A stretch of DNA of 64,000 nucleotides from S012-113 sp965368405 (GCA_965368405.1 CBDUMS010000002.1:1-64000), one strand, 5' to 3'; positions 15,830 through 24,694 are shown, numbered from the stretch's first letter. Numbers and translations are program-made. Notes: generated from the letters alone by a model not told the origin.

Positions 15830-16894
15830 ATGAGCAAGTTCAGAGCAGGTGTATTATTTGGTGATGAAGTACAAGAATTATACCGTCATGCTAACGAAAA
15901 TAATTTTGCCATACCGGCAGTAAATGTAACCACAAGTAGTACTGTTAATGCAGTCCTTGAAACAGCAAGAGCACTTAATTCTCCTGTTATCATTCAATTC
16001 TCGAATGGTGGAGCTGTAAATTTTGGAGGTAAGGGATTGCCCACTGAAAATCAGTTTGCAGCAATCAAAGGAGGTGTAGCCGGGGCAAAGTATGTTCACG
16101 ATATCGCTGAGGCTTATGGGGTAACGGTTGTTCTTCATACAGATCATGCTGCGAAGAAGCTATTACCATGGATCGATGGTTTATTAGAGGCAGGTGAAAA
16201 GTTTTATGCTGAGAACGGTAAGCCACTCTATAGCTCACATATGTTAGATTTAAGTGAGGAGCCTATTGAAGAAAATATTGAGATAAGTGCTAAGTACTTT
16301 GAAAGAATGGAAAAAATAGGAATGTCTCTCGAGATTGAACTGGGTGTTACCGGAGGAGAAGAAGATGGTGTTGATAATACCGATGTTGACAGCTCACGCT
16401 TATATACTCAACCAGAAGAAGTTGCCTATGCCTACGAAGAGCTTTCAAAAATTTCGGAACGATTCACCATCGCCGCGGCATTTGGAAATGTCCATGGTGT
16501 CTATAAGCCGGGCAACGTAGAATTAACGCCTGTCATTCTTAAAAATTCTCAGACTTATATTCAAGAGAAATTCGGTACTGGTCCAAATCCTGTGAACTTT
16601 GTGTTTCATGGAGGCTCCGGTTCAACGCGAGAAGAAATAAGAGAAGCAGTTAGCTATGGCGCGATTAAAATGAATATTGATACCGATATGCAATGGGCGT
16701 ATTGGGATGGTATACGTAATTATGAAGCGAAGAACCACGATTATTTGCAGGGACAAATTGGCAATCCGGAAGGTGATGAAAAACCCAATAAAAAGTATTA
16801 TGATCCACGCGCCTGGTTACGTAAGGCAGAGGAAAGCATGATCGAAAGGTTAAAAATTGGTTTTGAAGATCTCAATTGTTTGAATAAGAACTAA
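15830..16894 (+). CDS. fbaA: Class II fructose-bisphosphate aldolase
   Basis: This 354-residue protein matches the class IIA (E. coli FbaA-like) aldolase in length and motifs. HTDHAAKKLLPW (103-114) supplies the equivalent of Asp109 and zinc ligand His110, LEIELGVTGGEEDGVD carries the second zinc-site Glu, and FGNVHGVYKPGNV and FVFHGGSGST hold the two further His ligands and the phosphate loop. It cleaves fructose-1,6-bisphosphate to dihydroxyacetone phosphate and glyceraldehyde-3-phosphate in the cytosol, and works in reverse in gluconeogenesis. It lies 97 bases after the starch locus, with a near -7 motif (TACCTTCG, 15772) in the gap, so it is probably its own unit. A clear terminator follows. 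The placement beside a starch locus fits glycolytic use of the released glucose. Confidence 0.96.
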   Translation: MSKFRAGVLFGDEVQELYRHANENNFAIPAVNVTTSSTVNAVLETARALNSPVIIQFSNGGAVNFGGKGLPTENQFAAIKGGVAGAKYVHDIAEAYGVTVVLHTDHAAKKLLPWIDGLLEAGEKFYAENGKPLYSSHMLDLSEEPIEENIEISAKYFERMEKIGMSLEIELGVTGGEEDGVDNTDVDSSRLYTQPEEVAYAYEELSKISERFTIAAAFGNVHGVYKPGNVELTPVILKNSQTYIQEKFGTGPNPVNFVFHGGSGSTREEIREAVSYGAIKMNIDTDMQWAYWDGIRNYEAKNHDYLQGQIGNPEGDEKPNKKYYDPRAWLRKAEESMIERLKIGFEDLNCLNKN

Positions 16895-16924
16895 TTCACA
16901 CAGCTTCTTAGCTGTTCAAGGTAT

Positions 16925-16960
16925 ATCCCATTCTGCTTATTAGTCGGAATGGGATTTTTT
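16925..16960 (+). terminator. Intrinsic terminator after fbaA
   Basis: ATCCCATTC and GAATGGGAT form nine pairs around a 13-base loop, followed by TTTTTT. It lies between two converging genes. Confidence 0.8.
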
Positions 16961-16982
16961 ATGAACGGTTATTTCAGTAGGA

Positions 16983-18242
16983 TCATCTTGTTGACCTACC
17001 AGAATCGATTTCGTTGTTTACATCATCGTACAACTGAAGAAAAATCCCGAATGACTCGTTGGCATCTAACTTCTCGTTCATAAGGGCATTAAATGCATGC
17101 GTTCGAATTTCCATTAGCTTCTCAAATGCAGCACTCGTTTCTATGCTACCTTCTTTGTGCTTAGCTCTCAGAGCAAGTAGCTCTTTATAAAACACATCTA
17201 TTCTGTCTTTCCTGCGTTGCTTTAGATACCTGCGTCCCTGGGATATAGAACCGAATAAAATAACAAAAACAGAGATGATAACTCCGATTGATTCTGCATA
17301 TCGTTCAAAAAACGAAGGTTTGTCCCGGGTTAAATAACTAACGGCTCCCGGATGAAGAGGAAAGGCAAAGGAGGTGTTAATATTATTATAATCGAGGTCT
17401 AATAAACCATAACTCTTATTCCTTTGCGTCAATGCCGTTTTATTCTCGCTAATCGTTTCTATGATGTTGTAAACCAATTCAGCATCAAGCGATTCATGAC
17501 AGACTAAAATATCACGTACGCCAATGGTAAGAATGGGTTCATGGGGCCCATGACTGTATACACTCTTAGGCAATACAAAAGGATAGACATTTGGATAAGT
17601 GAGAACAAAACCATCAACTGATGACCCTCTTTCTACCAATTCTGGGTTGTCGAGTGAGTAAATTAAATTCCCTTCTTCTAATAGCCGGTAAATGATAGGG
17701 TTTCTGATATGAGTTAAGGTTATAAAAACATCAAGGCCATTCAAAGAGCTAAGGCTATCAGAAACCAGTATCGCTTCAAAATCTTTGGTCACATCTATCT
17801 TGTAATGATTAAAAAAGTCCATTACAATTTGTTGATCATCGTTATTAGAATTCTCATAACCTACTTTTCTTCCTTTAATGAGTTCTTCTAACGATTTTGC
17901 CCCCGCTAGTTCAGGGCGATAAACAATTAATAGGACGCGTGGCAATAGAGAGGTTATGGTTGTAATATCCTTATAGCCCGTTTTTACGCTGTTTGGTAAA
18001 ATCGCCATATCAATTTCATTGTTATGGAGTAAGTCGATTACAGAATCCTGAGCTTCAGAAAAGATTAGGTCTACCTTAATTTCATTTTGTTCATCTAACA
18101 ATTCCACGATAGGCTTATCGCTCACTTTGGTTGCACCTACTTCTACCACCTTTACGAGCTTTAAGGGTACCTCGCGATTAGTACAACCGAAACTGCTAAT
18201 AATTAGAAAGGCAAGGACTGGGAATAGCTGTTTAATAGACAA
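16983..18242 (-). CDS. TAXI-family solute-binding lipoprotein with C-terminal membrane anchor and cytoplasmic tail
   Basis: The core resembles TAXI-type TRAP binding proteins (SEAQDSVIDLLHNNEIDMAI; LIVYRPELAGAKSLEELIKG; late HPGAVSYL). These periplasmic proteins bind dicarboxylates, amino acids or similar anions. A TTG at 18242 gives MSIKQLFPVLAFLIISSFGC, a standard lipoprotein signal with Cys at 20. The same frame is open to ATG at 18362 (459 residues), which would put the lipobox at residue 60, too far in. Counting from that longer frame, a transmembrane helix spans about 359-375 (IGVIISVFVILFGSI), followed by a basic, helical 80-residue cytoplasmic tail. No TRAP permease is in the window. 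A protein bound outside and reaching inside suggests sensing rather than plain transport (inference). The start choice is uncertain. Confidence 0.75.
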   Translation of the reverse strand: MSIKQLFPVLAFLIISSFGCTNREVPLKLVKVVEVGATKVSDKPIVELLDEQNEIKVDLIFSEAQDSVIDLLHNNEIDMAILPNSVKTGYKDITTITSLLPRVLLIVYRPELAGAKSLEELIKGRKVGYENSNNDDQQIVMDFFNHYKIDVTKDFEAILVSDSLSSLNGLDVFITLTHIRNPIIYRLLEEGNLIYSLDNPELVERGSSVDGFVLTYPNVYPFVLPKSVYSHGPHEPILTIGVRDILVCHESLDAELVYNIIETISENKTALTQRNKSYGLLDLDYNNINTSFAFPLHPGAVSYLTRDKPSFFERYAESIGVIISVFVILFGSISQGRRYLKQRRKDRIDVFYKELLALRAKHKEGSIETSAAFEKLMEIRTHAFNALMNEKLDANESFGIFLQLYDDVNNEIDSGRSTR

Positions 18243-18410
18243 AATGCACTGTTTTTGAAAAGAAGTAAAGATACTATATTCTTCGAATTGTTGCGAGCGT
18301 ACATTTATCATTAAGTTGCCGAGCTTTATCCTAAGCACATTAATTTGTCCTATACAAATCATTGCAAGTTATAAAATAAAATTTATGGTATAATCGGAAC
18401 TTTCAGGAGG

Positions 18411-18418
18411 TATCTTTG
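18411..18418 (+). promoter_or_regulatory. Candidate -7 promoter element for the TonB-dependent receptor gene
   Basis: TATCTTTG is a perfect match to TAnnTTTG, 33 bases before the ATG at 18452. TTTATG lies about 25 bases upstream as a poor -33. An E. coli-like TATAAT also occurs at 18389-18394. Confidence 0.4.
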
Positions 18419-18451
18419 TTATGGTAGCATCTAAGAAAGTTTAAGTTTATC

Positions 18452-20899
18452 ATGATAAAAGTTAGTCATTTTTTTTCAGCAAGTTTAAGCTCTGGTGTTA
18501 AAAGAGCTGTATTTGTTCTGAGTCTGATTTTATTAGCATCAGCTGCGTTTGCTCAATCAGGGGTAATTAAAGGAAGGGTTTATAATCGAATTAATAATGA
18601 GCCTGTGCCTTTTGCTAATATTGTAATTGAAGGAACCAATACCGGTGTAACCAGTGATTTCGATGGAAATTTCAGGTTAGAAGGCCTTACGCCAGGCATA
18701 TATACCATCCTTTGTTCGTTTGTTGGTTTTGAACAAGCCACTATTAGAGAAATAGGTGTAAGTACCTCCAAGCCCGTAATTTTAGATATAGCCCTGGTTG
18801 AAACCGCGAATAAATTGGATGAGGTGGTTATTGAGGCCTCGCCATTCCAGGTTATTCCAGAAAGTCCGGTTAGCTTAAGAGAGATAAGTGCCACCGAAAT
18901 TTTAAGAAACCCTGGTTCAAACCGAGACATCTCCAATGTAGTACGTTCTTTGCCTGGAGTTGCTTCCTCCGTAGCTTTCCGTAATGATCTCATTGTTCGT
19001 GGCGGAGCTCCTAATGAAAATAGATTTTATCTAGATGGAATAGAAGTACCAAATATTAATCATTTTGCTACCCAAGGATCATCTGGTGGTCCGGTAGGAA
19101 TGATAAATGTTAATTTTATCAGAGATGTTAAGTTCTTTACAGGAGCCTTTCCTGCGAATAGGGGTAACGCCCTCAGCTCTGTCATGGAATTTCAGCAGAT
19201 CAGCGGTAATGACGAAAAACTAAGTGGGTCATTTATGGTTGGATCGAGCGATATCGGCGTTACTCTCGAAGGACCTTCGGGGCCTAACTCGACTTTCATT
19301 TTCTCGGCCCGCCGTTCGTACCTGCAATTTTTATTTCAAGCCTTAAAACTGCCCTTCCTACCTACCTATAATGATTTTCAATATAAGCATGAATTTAGAC
19401 TGGACAAGAAAAACAAAATCACCTTAATTGGGCTGGGCGCGATTGATGATTTCGCCCTCAATCAAGAAGTGAACAATGGAGTTACCGATCCAGAAACTAT
19501 TGAGCGTAATAATTATATCTTGGGAAATCTCCCCATTAATACCCAATGGAATTATGCCATTGGTGCCAAATGGACTCATTTTAGTAAAAATAGCTACCAA
19601 GAGACCGTTGTAAGTAGGAATATGCTGGAGAATAAGGCTGTTAAATATGCAGATAACATTGAGGTGCCTTCCAATTTAATTTTAGAATATGCTTCTCAAG
19701 AGGTTGAGAATAAGTTTCGGTTTGAGCATCATGTAGAAGATAAGGGATGGACAGCCATGTTAGGTGTTGGCTATGAACATGTGCTCTACAGGAATAGCAC
19801 ATTTCAGCGCAGAGAGGCCGCTGGTGGCGTAGTAACCTTAGACTTCGATTCAGAATTGCGCTTCAATAAATATGCACTATTTGGTCAGATAAGTCGTTCC
19901 TTCATCGAAAAACGACTGACTTTAAGTTTAGGGGTAAGAACAGATTTCAACGATTACTCATCGGATATGGCCAACCCACTCGATCAGATATCGCCGCGAT
20001 TCTCGGCATCTTACTTGATAACGCCTAAATTGGCATTTAACTTTAATGTAGGAAGATTTAGCCAGCTACCGCCTTATACCGTACTCGGTTACAGAAGTAA
20101 TGCCGGTGAATTGGTAAACCGTGATCTTGGCGTGAAGTACATTCACAATAACCATTTAGTTGCCGGGTTAGAATATAAGCCTAACCTCTATGCTAAAATT
20201 TCTGTAGAAGGCTTTTATAAGACCTATGAGAACTATCCGTTTTTGTTATCCGACAGTGTTTCTTTAGCGAACCTTGGCGGTGATTTCGGTGTAATTGGAA
20301 ATGAACCGGCATCGCCAATTTCTATTGGACGATCTTACGGAATTGAAGTTCTGGCACAACAGCGACTTGCCGATAAAATCTACGGTATTTTCTCCTATAC
20401 CTTTGTTAAAAGTGAGTTTACGGACAAGAATGGAGATTATCGACCTTCTTCGTGGGATAACGGTCATATCCTTAATTTAACGATTGGTAGAAAGTTTGTT
20501 AATGACTGGGAAGTTGGGGCTAAGTTTAGATTGCAAGGGGGCACGCCTTACACGCCGTATGATGTGGCCTTATCGTCACAAAAAGAGGTTTGGGACGTTA
20601 CAGGTCGAGGGCTTCCGAATTATGATAGACTTAATACCGAGCGTACGGGCTTATTTCATGGCTTAGATATTCGTGTTGATAAGACATGGTATTTCAGTAC
20701 AATGTCACTAAACGTATACTTTGATATACAAAACGTATATAATTTTCAGGCAGAAGGTCAACCATTCTTAAATGTGGTTACCGATGATAGTGGCAATCCG
20801 GTAGAGGATCCTAATAATCCCAATGCCTATCTTACGAAAGAAGTTCCTAATACTAACGGCACCCTTTTACCATCCGTAGGTATTCTTTGGATGTTCTAG
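18452..20899 (+). CDS. TonB-dependent outer-membrane receptor with carboxypeptidase-like N-terminal domain
   Basis: This 815-residue protein has signal peptide core AVFVLSLILLASAAFAQ (about 19-35), a CarboxypepD_reg-like domain (about 38-120: GVIKGRVYNRINNEPVPFAN, SFVGFEQATI) and a plug (LREISATEILRNPGSNRDIS; the plug signature DLIVRGGAPNENRFYLDGIE). The barrel ends with an aromatic residue (VGILWMF). It lacks the SusC-type YVVDGV motif and has no SusD partner, so it is not a SusC homologue. Receptors of this shorter class usually take up metal chelates, vitamins or similar ligands; the ligand cannot be named. The divergent TAXI gene shares the 200-base upstream region but there is no other sign that they work together. 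The acyl-ACP thioesterase starts 31 bases downstream behind its own -7 motif. Confidence 0.92.
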   Translation: MIKVSHFFSASLSSGVKRAVFVLSLILLASAAFAQSGVIKGRVYNRINNEPVPFANIVIEGTNTGVTSDFDGNFRLEGLTPGIYTILCSFVGFEQATIREIGVSTSKPVILDIALVETANKLDEVVIEASPFQVIPESPVSLREISATEILRNPGSNRDISNVVRSLPGVASSVAFRNDLIVRGGAPNENRFYLDGIEVPNINHFATQGSSGGPVGMINVNFIRDVKFFTGAFPANRGNALSSVMEFQQISGNDEKLSGSFMVGSSDIGVTLEGPSGPNSTFIFSARRSYLQFLFQALKLPFLPTYNDFQYKHEFRLDKKNKITLIGLGAIDDFALNQEVNNGVTDPETIERNNYILGNLPINTQWNYAIGAKWTHFSKNSYQETVVSRNMLENKAVKYADNIEVPSNLILEYASQEVENKFRFEHHVEDKGWTAMLGVGYEHVLYRNSTFQRREAAGGVVTLDFDSELRFNKYALFGQISRSFIEKRLTLSLGVRTDFNDYSSDMANPLDQISPRFSASYLITPKLAFNFNVGRFSQLPPYTVLGYRSNAGELVNRDLGVKYIHNNHLVAGLEYKPNLYAKISVEGFYKTYENYPFLLSDSVSLANLGGDFGVIGNEPASPISIGRSYGIEVLAQQRLADKIYGIFSYTFVKSEFTDKNGDYRPSSWDNGHILNLTIGRKFVNDWEVGAKFRLQGGTPYTPYDVALSSQKEVWDVTGRGLPNYDRLNTERTGLFHGLDIRVDKTWYFSTMSLNVYFDIQNVYNFQAEGQPFLNVVTDDSGNPVEDPNNPNAYLTKEVPNTNGTLLPSVGILWMF

Positions 20900-20914
20900 T
20901 CGGAATTAGTTTGT

Positions 20915-20922
20915 TACATTTG
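20915..20922 (+). promoter_or_regulatory. Candidate -7 promoter element for the acyl-ACP thioesterase gene
   Basis: TACATTTG matches TAnnTTTG exactly. Transcription from it would start near 20929, so the first ATG (20931) would be almost leaderless, which favours the second ATG at 20946. Confidence 0.4.
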
Positions 20923-20930
20923 ACTTCATA

Positions 20931-21683
20931 ATGAAGTCGGTAACAATGCAGCCCTTTGCTGAATACAAATATTCAATTAGGTCGTACCAAACGGATTCGA
21001 ATCGGTGCCTTTTTATACATCAGCTTTTTAACCTCCTGCAAGATGTAGCGCATCGCCATGCCGATGGCTTGGGTTTTGGAATGCCTCAACTTCGTGCACA
21101 AAATATATTTTGGGTGCTGTCTAGGATCTCTTTACAGATAGATAGCCTTCCAAAGCATGAAGATGAAGTTATTATAGCGACTTGGGTAAAAGGAAGCTCT
21201 GGTATAAAGTCAGAGCGGGAATTTACTGTCGCATTGAATGATGATATCATTATCCGAGCCTCTTCGCTCTGGTTTTGCCTGGCAGCGGCTAATCATCGAC
21301 CGGTTGCGATCCCTGAGACGCTGATAGCACAGATGCAGCCTTATGATCAGTATGCAGTACCAGATGGCGCTAAAAAACTGTCAGCCTTACCTAAAGAAGA
21401 GCCAATGACAGAAGGCATGCATATCGAGGCTCAGGATTCTGATATCGACATGGTTAACCATGTAAACAACGCTGTGTATGTACGATGGATTCTTGATGAA
21501 ACGAGAAGAACATACCCGACTGCAGCAATTAAAGAAATAACAATTAATTATCTAAACGAGGCATTCTGTCGTGAGCAGGTGCTTGTATCTCATACAAAAA
21601 TTAGTAACAAAGAGCTTGCGCATCAAATCATAAGGCAAGGAGAGCGCACCTTAGTTTGTCGCTCGCAGATTATCTTCAGGTAG
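20931..21683 (+). CDS. Acyl-[acyl-carrier-protein] thioesterase
   Basis: This 250-residue double hot-dog protein is of the bacterial FatA/FatB-like family. An N-terminal hot-dog (about 8-125: SIRSYQTDSNRCLFIHQLF, then WVLSRISLQIDSLPKHEDEV) is followed by a second one (about 145-250) with VNHVNNAVYVRWI, the conserved Asn/His-containing motif. It releases free fatty acids from acyl-ACP in the cytosol. ATG at 20931 and 20946 are both possible starts. The next gene, 75 bases on, is an acyl-CoA ligase, so the pair could move acyl chains from ACP to CoA by way of the free acid (inference). Chain-length preference cannot be predicted. Confidence 0.9.
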   Translation: MKSVTMQPFAEYKYSIRSYQTDSNRCLFIHQLFNLLQDVAHRHADGLGFGMPQLRAQNIFWVLSRISLQIDSLPKHEDEVIIATWVKGSSGIKSEREFTVALNDDIIIRASSLWFCLAAANHRPVAIPETLIAQMQPYDQYAVPDGAKKLSALPKEEPMTEGMHIEAQDSDIDMVNHVNNAVYVRWILDETRRTYPTAAIKEITINYLNEAFCREQVLVSHTKISNKELAHQIIRQGERTLVCRSQIIFR

Positions 21684-21758
21684 TACTAGCAAGCAAATTG
21701 TAAAGATTTCAAAAAACTTGTTATTTTAGGACTTTTAGTCAACCAAAATTTTGAGAGA

Positions 21759-23423
21759 ATGGTAAAAGAGCCTTTTTCATGGTTCGCGCATTATCCGAAG
21801 GGAGTTGCCCATGAAATTAACCCAGAGAAGTACAGCTCTATAGTAGAACTTTTTGAGCTTGGAGTAGCAAAATTTAGTGACTATACGGCTTTTGAGAACA
21901 TGGGTAAAACCATGACCTATCAGGAGGTGGATAGGTTGTCCATGCAATTTGCCGCATATTTACAACAGGTAGCAGGCCTGAAAAAAGGAGATCGTATTGC
22001 TATTCAAATGCCTAATTTATTACAATACCCTGTTGCATTATTTGGTGCATTAAGGGCAGGATTGGTGGTGGTAAATACCAACCCACTGTACACTCCAAGA
22101 GAAATGCAGCATCAATTTAAAGATTCTGGGGCTGTTGCTATAGTCATTGTCGCAAACTTCGCCCATAATTTAGAGCAGATCATTGCCGATACCCCGATAA
22201 AAACGGTTATTGTTACCGAGTTGGGCGACATGCTTGGAGGGCTAAAGAAGTTCATCGTTAATTTTGTGGTTAAGCGGATTAAGAAAATGGTGCCGGCTTA
22301 TAACTTGCCTCAGGCGAAAAGCTTTAGCGAAGTACTAAAGGAAGGGTCAGCGCTTACGTTTAACAAACCAGAAATTGAATTAAAGGACATTGCGTTTCTA
22401 CAGTATACGGGCGGCACTACTGGGGTCTCTAAAGGAGCAGTGCTAACACACCGTAATATTTGCAGCAATGTAATGCAATGTGGGCAATGGTTTCTTAATA
22501 CCGAAGAAGGAGATGAAGTTGTGGTTACCGCACTTCCGCTTTACCACATTTTTGCACTTACGGTTAACTGTATGCTGATGTTTACCATCGGTGCCCATAA
22601 TGTGCTTATTACCAATCCAAGAGATATTCCAGGCTTTATTAAGGAGCTCAAAAAAATAAAAATGTCGGTTATTACGGCAGTTAATACTTTATTTATCGGA
22701 TTGATGAATAATCCGGAGTTTGCCAAAGTTGATTTCTCACATTTAAAATACAGTATTGGTGGAGGAATGGCTGTTCAGAATTCCGTTGCGGATAAATGGA
22801 AAAAAATAACTGGACATCCACTGGCGGAGGGTTATGGTTTAAGTGAGACTTCGCCATTAGTAACGTGTAACCCACTCGATGGAACAGAACGAAAAGGCTC
22901 TATAGGTCTTCCGGCTCCGAGTACTGAGGTTGCCATAAAAGATGAGGATGGTAAAGATGTGCCTATAGGCGATCGGGGAGAGATTTGTGTGCGAGGACCA
23001 CAGGTTATGCCGGGATATTGGCAACGACCTATTGAGACGAAAGAAGTCTTTTTCGATGACTGGTTCCGTACGGGAGATATCGGCGTTATGGATAATGACG
23101 GTTTTGTAAAGATTGTGGACCGGATGAAAGACATGGTTCTGGTTTCTGGGTTCAACGTTTATCCTAATGAGGTTGAAGATGTAATTGCAGATATGGAGAA
23201 GGTTCTTGAAGTTGCCGTAATTGGAGTACCGGATGAAAAAACAACCGAAGCCGTAAAGGCCATTGTGGTAAAAGCCGACGAATCCTTGAATGAAGATGAA
23301 ATTAAAGCCTTTTGCAAGGAAAATCTAACCAATTATAAGAGGCCGAAGTATATCGAATTCCGGGATGAATTACCTAAATCGAATGTAGGTAAAATCTTAC
23401 GTAGAATGTTGAGAGAGGAGTAA
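21759..23423 (+). CDS. fadD: Long-chain fatty acid-CoA ligase (AMP-forming)
   Basis: This 554-residue member of the adenylate-forming family has the AMP-binding P-loop YTGGTTGVSKGA (about 215-226), the A5-type motif GYGLSETSP, the RTGDIG motif, and the C-terminal hinge and catalytic lysine region (NVGKILRRMLREE). Length and motifs match FadD. It activates long-chain fatty acids with ATP and CoA for beta-oxidation or lipid synthesis, on the cytosolic face of the membrane. It follows an acyl-ACP thioesterase on the same strand. The gene ends before an AT-rich stretch of inverted repeats. The family also contains ligases for medium-chain and aromatic acids, so the chain length is not certain. 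Confidence 0.93.
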   Translation: MVKEPFSWFAHYPKGVAHEINPEKYSSIVELFELGVAKFSDYTAFENMGKTMTYQEVDRLSMQFAAYLQQVAGLKKGDRIAIQMPNLLQYPVALFGALRAGLVVVNTNPLYTPREMQHQFKDSGAVAIVIVANFAHNLEQIIADTPIKTVIVTELGDMLGGLKKFIVNFVVKRIKKMVPAYNLPQAKSFSEVLKEGSALTFNKPEIELKDIAFLQYTGGTTGVSKGAVLTHRNICSNVMQCGQWFLNTEEGDEVVVTALPLYHIFALTVNCMLMFTIGAHNVLITNPRDIPGFIKELKKIKMSVITAVNTLFIGLMNNPEFAKVDFSHLKYSIGGGMAVQNSVADKWKKITGHPLAEGYGLSETSPLVTCNPLDGTERKGSIGLPAPSTEVAIKDEDGKDVPIGDRGEICVRGPQVMPGYWQRPIETKEVFFDDWFRTGDIGVMDNDGFVKIVDRMKDMVLVSGFNVYPNEVEDVIADMEKVLEVAVIGVPDEKTTEAVKAIVVKADESLNEDEIKAFCKENLTNYKRPKYIEFRDELPKSNVGKILRRMLREE

Positions 23424-23440
23424 TTGGCCTGATTAAGACT

Positions 23441-23467
23441 ATAAATACTAAAATAATTAGTATTTAT
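23441..23467. repeat. Inverted repeat upstream of the S24 regulator locus, copy 1
   Basis: ATAAATACTAA and TTAGTATTTAT are perfect 11-base arms around a five-base spacer. There is no T-run beyond the arms. The dyad looks like an operator or a weak fadD terminator. Confidence 0.6.
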
Positions 23468-23488
23468 GTGTATTATTTACTAATATTG

Positions 23489-23514
23489 ATACCAATAACT
23501 AATAATATTGGTAT
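23489..23514. repeat. Inverted repeat upstream of the S24 regulator locus, copy 2
   Basis: ATACCAATA, an eight-base spacer, then TATTGGTAT: perfect nine-base arms. Its right edge overlaps the ATG at 23513 of the small unknown frame. Its sequence differs from copy 1 although both are A/T-rich dyads. It may be an operator of the nearby XRE/S24 regulator (inference). Confidence 0.55.
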
Positions 23515-23782
23515 GGAAATAGTGGATAAGGAAGCGGCAAGTAAACTACGATTGTCGAGTAAACGTTTAAAATCGGGTAAACTACAGGTTAAGTTCGAGC
23601 TTACCCGTGAATTGAAAGGAGTTGAGTATGGCTATCTGCTTACCGAACCAAAGACTTCACTCAAGGAAGTTGTTCATAGAATTTTTTGGAATTTCGAGAC
23701 AGGTAACAAGCTTGGTTATCACAGACACCTTTACAATATCGGAAGAGCCAGGCAATCGACCGAGATGCATTTCTTTCGGTAA
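23513..23782 (+). CDS. Small unknown protein upstream of the S24 regulator (uncertain gene)
   Basis: An 89-residue frame starts with MEIVDKEAASKLRLSSKRL. It is rich in Lys and Arg, with a plausible mixed helix/strand pattern (LQVKFELTRELKGVEYGYLL) and no signal peptide or membrane segment. I recognise no family. The frame is open further upstream to 23468, but that part is AT-rich and hydrophobic and overlaps the inverted repeats, so the ATG at 23513 is preferred. It lies 39 bases before the XRE/S24 regulator on the same strand, so the two may be cotranscribed. A second overlapping frame (23622-23810) also exists, which lowers confidence. It could equally be a non-coding leader. Confidence 0.4.
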   Translation: MEIVDKEAASKLRLSSKRLKSGKLQVKFELTRELKGVEYGYLLTEPKTSLKEVVHRIFWNFETGNKLGYHRHLYNIGRARQSTEMHFFR

Positions 23783-23821
23783 CTTTGAAAATGTAATTAA
23801 AGATCCATAAATAGCTTAATT

Positions 23822-24628
23822 ATGAGCGTAATAAGTGAAAACATTAAATTTCTTCGCAAAGAATCAGGATATACCCAACAGACTTTTGCTGATGCCTTAG
23901 GAATTAAACGATCGTTAGTTGGTGCTTACGAAGAAGGCAGAGCTGATCCTAGAATTAGCAACCTGATTAAAATGTCGGAATTATTTGGGATTCGTATCGA
24001 TGATTTAATTGAAACGAATATCTATAAGATGTCGGAAGAAGAGTATGCAAAATTTAAGAAGGATGCTCCCGGACAGAAATTTAAAGTATTAGCGATAACT
24101 GTAAATGACGAGGATAAGGAGAATATTGAATTCATTCCTCAGAAGGCTGCAGCGGGTTATTTAAATGGCTTCTCCGATCCCGAGTACCTCTCTGAATTAC
24201 CACGATTTCAATTACCGTTTTTGCCCGACTTCAACACATACCGTGCATTTGAGATAAGTGGCGATTCCATGTTGCCCATAAAATCAGGTACCATAGTAAT
24301 CGGTGCCTATACCGAAACTGTTGCCGATATTAAAAATGGTCATACCTATATTATGGTCACTGCCTCCGAAGGTGTTGTTTTTAAACGAGCCTTTAACTAC
24401 CTCGAGGAGAAAGGTAATATCTACCTTGTTTCTGATAACCGGCAATACTCCCCTTATGAGATTAATCCCAAAGAGGTATTGGAAATCTGGGAAGCTAAGG
24501 CCTACATCAGTGTAGATTTTACTGATCCTAATATCGATTCGTCGAATTTATCAGTCAATGAGTTGGCCAGTATGGTTATTGAACTGAAAAAAGAGGTAAC
24601 CAATCTAAAGTCTCAGGATTTAAATTAA
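23822..24628 (+). CDS. XRE-family regulator with S24 LexA/CI-type self-cleaving domain
   Basis: This 268-residue protein has a helix-turn-helix of the phage-repressor type (about 5-62: LRKESGYTQQTFADALGIKRSLVGAYEEGR) and a C-terminal S24 peptidase fold. The catalytic Ser149 (ISGDSMLP) and Lys188 (VVFKRAF) are both present, and an Ala111-Gly112 bond in KAAAGYL is a candidate autocleavage site like that of LexA and CI. A coiled-coil-like tail (ELASMVIELKKEVTNLKSQ) ends the protein. In phages and SOS systems such proteins repress until RecA-stimulated cleavage, but this architecture is also a common stand-alone chromosomal regulator in Bacteroidota. No phage genes are nearby. Two inverted repeats at 23441 and 23489 are candidate operators. 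Its targets are unknown. Confidence 0.88.
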   Translation: MSVISENIKFLRKESGYTQQTFADALGIKRSLVGAYEEGRADPRISNLIKMSELFGIRIDDLIETNIYKMSEEEYAKFKKDAPGQKFKVLAITVNDEDKENIEFIPQKAAAGYLNGFSDPEYLSELPRFQLPFLPDFNTYRAFEISGDSMLPIKSGTIVIGAYTETVADIKNGHTYIMVTASEGVVFKRAFNYLEEKGNIYLVSDNRQYSPYEINPKEVLEIWEAKAYISVDFTDPNIDSSNLSVNELASMVIELKKEVTNLKSQDLN

Positions 24629-24694
24629 CCATTTGAATCATTTCCAGCTAATATTTCGTTTTTGAGATTAATTCATTTGTATCATTGAGATTCA

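Noticed and set aside
20264..20480. Small open frames inside the TonB receptor gene
   Set aside because: Both strands show frames here by chance; the barrel coding frame is continuous.
16983..20899. TAXI protein and TonB receptor as one uptake system
   Set aside because: They are divergent, no permease is present, and outer-membrane receptors with this layout have no established link to TAXI proteins.
23441..24628. Prophage remnant around the S24 regulator
   Set aside because: No integrase, structural or replication phage genes and no attachment-like repeats; neighbours are ordinary chromosomal genes.
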